From Acidobacteriota bacterium (GTDB lineage Bacteria; Acidobacteriota; Terriglobia; 20CM-2-55-15), in contig QHXA01000049.1 of assembly GCA_003222755.1 (NCBI GenBank), positions 15,313 to 23,004 of the forward strand: a stretch of 7,692 bases of DNA. Reading direction: 5' to 3'. A program made the translations under genes and the position numbers. Of the stretch, positions 7,101 through 7,692 are shown piece by piece; the stretch's first letter is position 1, and every line of letters begins with the position of its first letter. The notes below the pieces were generated by a model. It had not been told where the DNA came from and did no database searches. It saw only the letters and a program-made list of their open reading frames with translations.

Positions 7101-7500
7101 GCAATGTAGTGAACTGGAACACGCCGGCGCCAGTGGGTGGCAGGATACCCTTATACTGGCTCGGCAGATTGCAAACGCCCCAGCTACAGCGCCAATTTGA
7201 ATTCGGCGGCGTGATGCCACTGAAATCCGTGGGTGGCGTGACCGTTGGAAACCCAAAGTCCAATCCCGAAACGCCGTTTCCCCCATGCGGATTATAAGAG
7301 TTGTTCGTGACCGTATATTTCCATTGGTACTTCGCTGCAGCCAGGCTAACGTCCACCTGGATAGCTACTGCACAACTGTCGCTTCCAAAGCTATAGCAAT
7401 GCCTTTCGGAAAGCACCGGTGTCTGAGCAGAGGCTACCGAATTGATGATGAGAAATAAAAACAGCACCGCGATCTTCGACAGAATCCTATCTGTGTGCAT
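4165..7500 (-). CDS. Sec-exported RHS/YD-repeat protein with RHS-associated core and very short C-terminal tip
   Basis: Translation from the ATG at 7500-7498 gives 1111 residues. A GTG two codons earlier (7506) is also in frame, but AGGAGG sits 8 nt from the ATG and only 2 nt from the GTG, so I chose the ATG. Residues 1-25 form a signal peptide (hydrophobic 10-20, cleavage probably at ASA|Q). Residues about 27-190 are an unrecognised Cys-containing, probably beta-rich domain. Residues about 205-335 resemble the N-terminal region of RHS proteins (LHFALTRAYNS, GPLGQGWTHSYN). About 28 YD repeats follow (349-1035), then the RHS-associated core: YTGEALDPGTGLYFYRARYY from 1036, GRFISSDP (1060-1067) and RNNPATLTDRTG (1082-1093). 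RHS repeats of the family build a hollow shell around a C-terminal, often toxic, domain that may be autocleaved. Here only 18 residues follow the core, too few for a known toxin. All eight Cys occur as close pairs, as expected outside the cytoplasm. A surface or secreted adhesion or shell protein is as likely as a toxin. It probably leads an operon with the receptor 27 nt downstream. Confidence 0.92.
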   Translation of the reverse strand: MHTDRILSKIAVLFLFLIINSVASAQTPVLSERHCYSFGSDSCAVAIQVDVSLAAAKYQWKYTVTNNSYNPHGGNGVSGLDFGFPTVTPPTDFSGITPPNSNWRCSWGVCNLPSQYKGILPPTGAGVFQFTTLPRKIVTSTTGRFYTRPENPFIRVSLSSGTPPGLEIPDFISAPMTVAGNVFGIIGNSITPAAGVGATIGDSARWQVDTLNGNEYIYNADFIVNAGVILNGNLYVPTKQGLHFALTRAYNSEDFYSGPLGQGWTHSYNVFLTISASAVTVKLGDGKQIVFQSSGGTYTPQPGVFDILVRNTDGSFTLTKPDFTVLTFDSLGRLRSVADKNRNTQTLAYNSLGLLASVTDVDGISVYVFSYDTNLHLTSVSSPGGRTVRYSVINGLLLTFTDTLGNTTVYTYNSDNVLTLLADPNGNPAVQNSYDGAGHIFSTTRRPAPGVSYVTRYQYDTPSTGTTTVTDPLGNQTQYVYNSSLQLIEIINALGKTTRFEYDPQNEIKSITNPAGETRRYTYDSRGNLLSTTDPLNHTTIYVYDGIRLDCGPTPRNDRVALTDANMNTTLYSYDCFGDLLSVIDTLQNVTSFTYDPRGNKVSFTNALSNTTSYGYNAANRIVGMADPLGRITTYTYDAGGRLASQTMPSGATTTFQYDNYNRVVSKAYSGGLEPQTVRYSYDGDGNRLSMTDPSGTTTYVYDALSRMTSVTFPGNRNVSYTYDANDNRTSVTYPDGNVLSYAYDALNRLKAVADFNGQVTTYAYDSASRVVSIAYPNSAGLQFTYDGAGRLTRVQNLYRGAPDPTSSFSYVLDNVGNRRSVTDTNGTVTSYSYDNLYRILSAIVSDKATTYAYDPVGNRVSIITPKTSSYYTYDTDDHLLTAGATAFSYDRDGNLILRVSGATTLTYTYNAAGRLISVTGGGSSSAFAYDGDGNRIQQTVDSGRYTYLNDVSTGFTTVLQESGPNGNIAYVRGRGLISETSPNFQFYYHYDGQFSVVGLTNTSGSLAQRYVYDVFGTLLEDLPPPQIGTLNKFQYTGEALDPGTGLYFYRARYYDPSLGRFISSDPFDTSPQSLNRYVYVRNNPATLTDRTGFSCDLGDESEFPCGLELP
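4396..6456 (-). repeat. degenerate YD-repeat coding array, ~63-bp unit
   Basis: This part of the RHS gene encodes about 28 copies of a unit like YDxxGRLxSVTDPxGxxTxY. Many units are exactly 21 residues: four successive ones run from 5397 to 5146, beginning YDALSR, YDANDNR, YDALNR and YDSASR. Others vary, with insertions such as the one near residues 547-560. On the plus strand the array shows as recurring atcgta(c/a)gtgta-like words about 63 bp apart. DNA copies are well diverged, so this is an old protein repeat and not a recent satellite expansion. Confidence 0.85.
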
Positions 7501-7508
7501 CTGCACTT

Positions 7509-7514
7509 CCTCCT
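7509..7514 (-). promoter_or_regulatory. AGGAGG ribosome binding site of the RHS gene
   Basis: The minus strand reads AGGAGG, then AAGTGCAG, then ATG. The 8-nt spacing to the ATG at 7500 is close to ideal, while the in-frame GTG at 7506 is only 2 nt away. The site therefore decides the start in favour of the ATG. It is the strongest ribosome binding site in the window. Confidence 0.8.
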
Positions 7515-7531
7515 AAAATGCCAGTGCCCTA

Positions 7532-7543
7532 AATTGGCCAATT
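7532..7543. promoter_or_regulatory. 12-bp perfect palindrome in the RHS leader, possible operator
   Basis: The sequence aattggccaatt is a perfect palindrome lying 18 bp upstream of the AGGAGG site and centred about 37 bp upstream of the RHS ATG. It falls inside the predicted leader, downstream of the proposed promoter. It could be a binding site for a dimeric repressor or simply chance. A short second inverted repeat (gcgct-gacg-agcgc, 7574-7587) lies further upstream in the same leader. Confidence 0.35.
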
Positions 7544-7625
7544 GATGAAAGGAGAGCATCTCAATTCTCGCCTGCGCTGACGAGCGCTCCCGGATTTCAC
7601 TGATCAGGGTTACTGGAGACGCGGC

Positions 7626-7654
7626 ATTGTACCCGGTCCCCCGAGTAAGCGCAA
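7626..7654 (-). promoter_or_regulatory. candidate sigma-70-type promoter of the RHS-receptor operon
   Basis: The minus strand reads TTGCGC (7654-7649), a 17-bp spacer, then TACAAT (7631-7626). The -10 matches the consensus at five of six bases and the -35 at three of six, with ideal spacing. Transcription would begin near 7619 and leave a leader of roughly 120 nt before the RHS ATG. This is the best promoter-like pair I found in the leader, and no competing gene is supported there. It is a pattern match only. Confidence 0.4.
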
Positions 7655-7692
7655 GATTGGTACGGGTGTTGAAGCAACGCCGTGAAGTAAGC

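Noticed and set aside
6703..7200. Plus-strand open frame of 165 codons opposite the start of the RHS gene.
   Set aside because: The minus strand here encodes the continuous N-terminal part of the RHS protein. The plus frame shows no domain, signal or ribosome binding site.
7507..7692. Minus-strand frames open from the right edge toward the RHS gene, one of about 31 codons ending at a TGA near 7597 and another running past the RHS start.
   Set aside because: Neither shows a recognisable protein, and a promoter-like pair, a palindrome and an RBS occupy the same stretch; the upstream gene, if any, cannot be judged from this window.

Overview
The window most resembles chromosomal DNA of an acidobacterium (Acidobacteriota, perhaps the Solibacter/Bryobacter side). 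This rests on gene content only: a large Oar-like TonB-dependent receptor with an N-terminal carboxypeptidase-regulatory-like domain, a family greatly expanded in that phylum, next to a long Sec-exported RHS/YD-repeat protein. No rRNA or housekeeping marker is present, so the assignment is an inference.

Every supported gene is on the minus strand, so transcription runs from right to left. A leader at 7507-7692 holds a plausible sigma-70-type promoter, a 12-bp palindrome and a strong AGGAGG ribosome binding site. It leads into an RHS/YD-repeat protein of 1111 residues (4165-7500). After 27 nt comes an outer-membrane TonB-dependent receptor of 1090 residues (865-4137) with a TTG start. After a further 57 nt, containing a 10-bp perfect inverted repeat, comes a 95-residue all-helical coiled-coil protein (520-807). 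One base after its stop begins a GAF-domain protein that runs off the left edge (1-518). No stretch over 300 bases lacks a gene.

The layout suggests two pairs. The first is an envelope pair, the exported RHS shell protein and an Oar-like outer-membrane barrel, close enough to be co-transcribed. The second is a cytoplasmic signalling pair, the coiled-coil protein and the GAF protein, spaced for translational coupling. The inverted repeat lies at the border between the pairs and touches the ribosome binding site of the coiled-coil gene, so it may tune or separate expression of the second pair.

The most unusual points are these. The RHS protein ends in an 18-residue acidic tail with two cysteines where family members often carry a toxin, and there is no room for an immunity gene. 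All eight of its cysteines fall in close pairs. The coiled-coil protein carries a three-times repeated 12-residue motif at an exact 36-residue period. The GAF domain keeps most of the NKFDE signature of cyclic-nucleotide-binding GAF domains. No mobile element, CRISPR array, tRNA or rRNA was seen.
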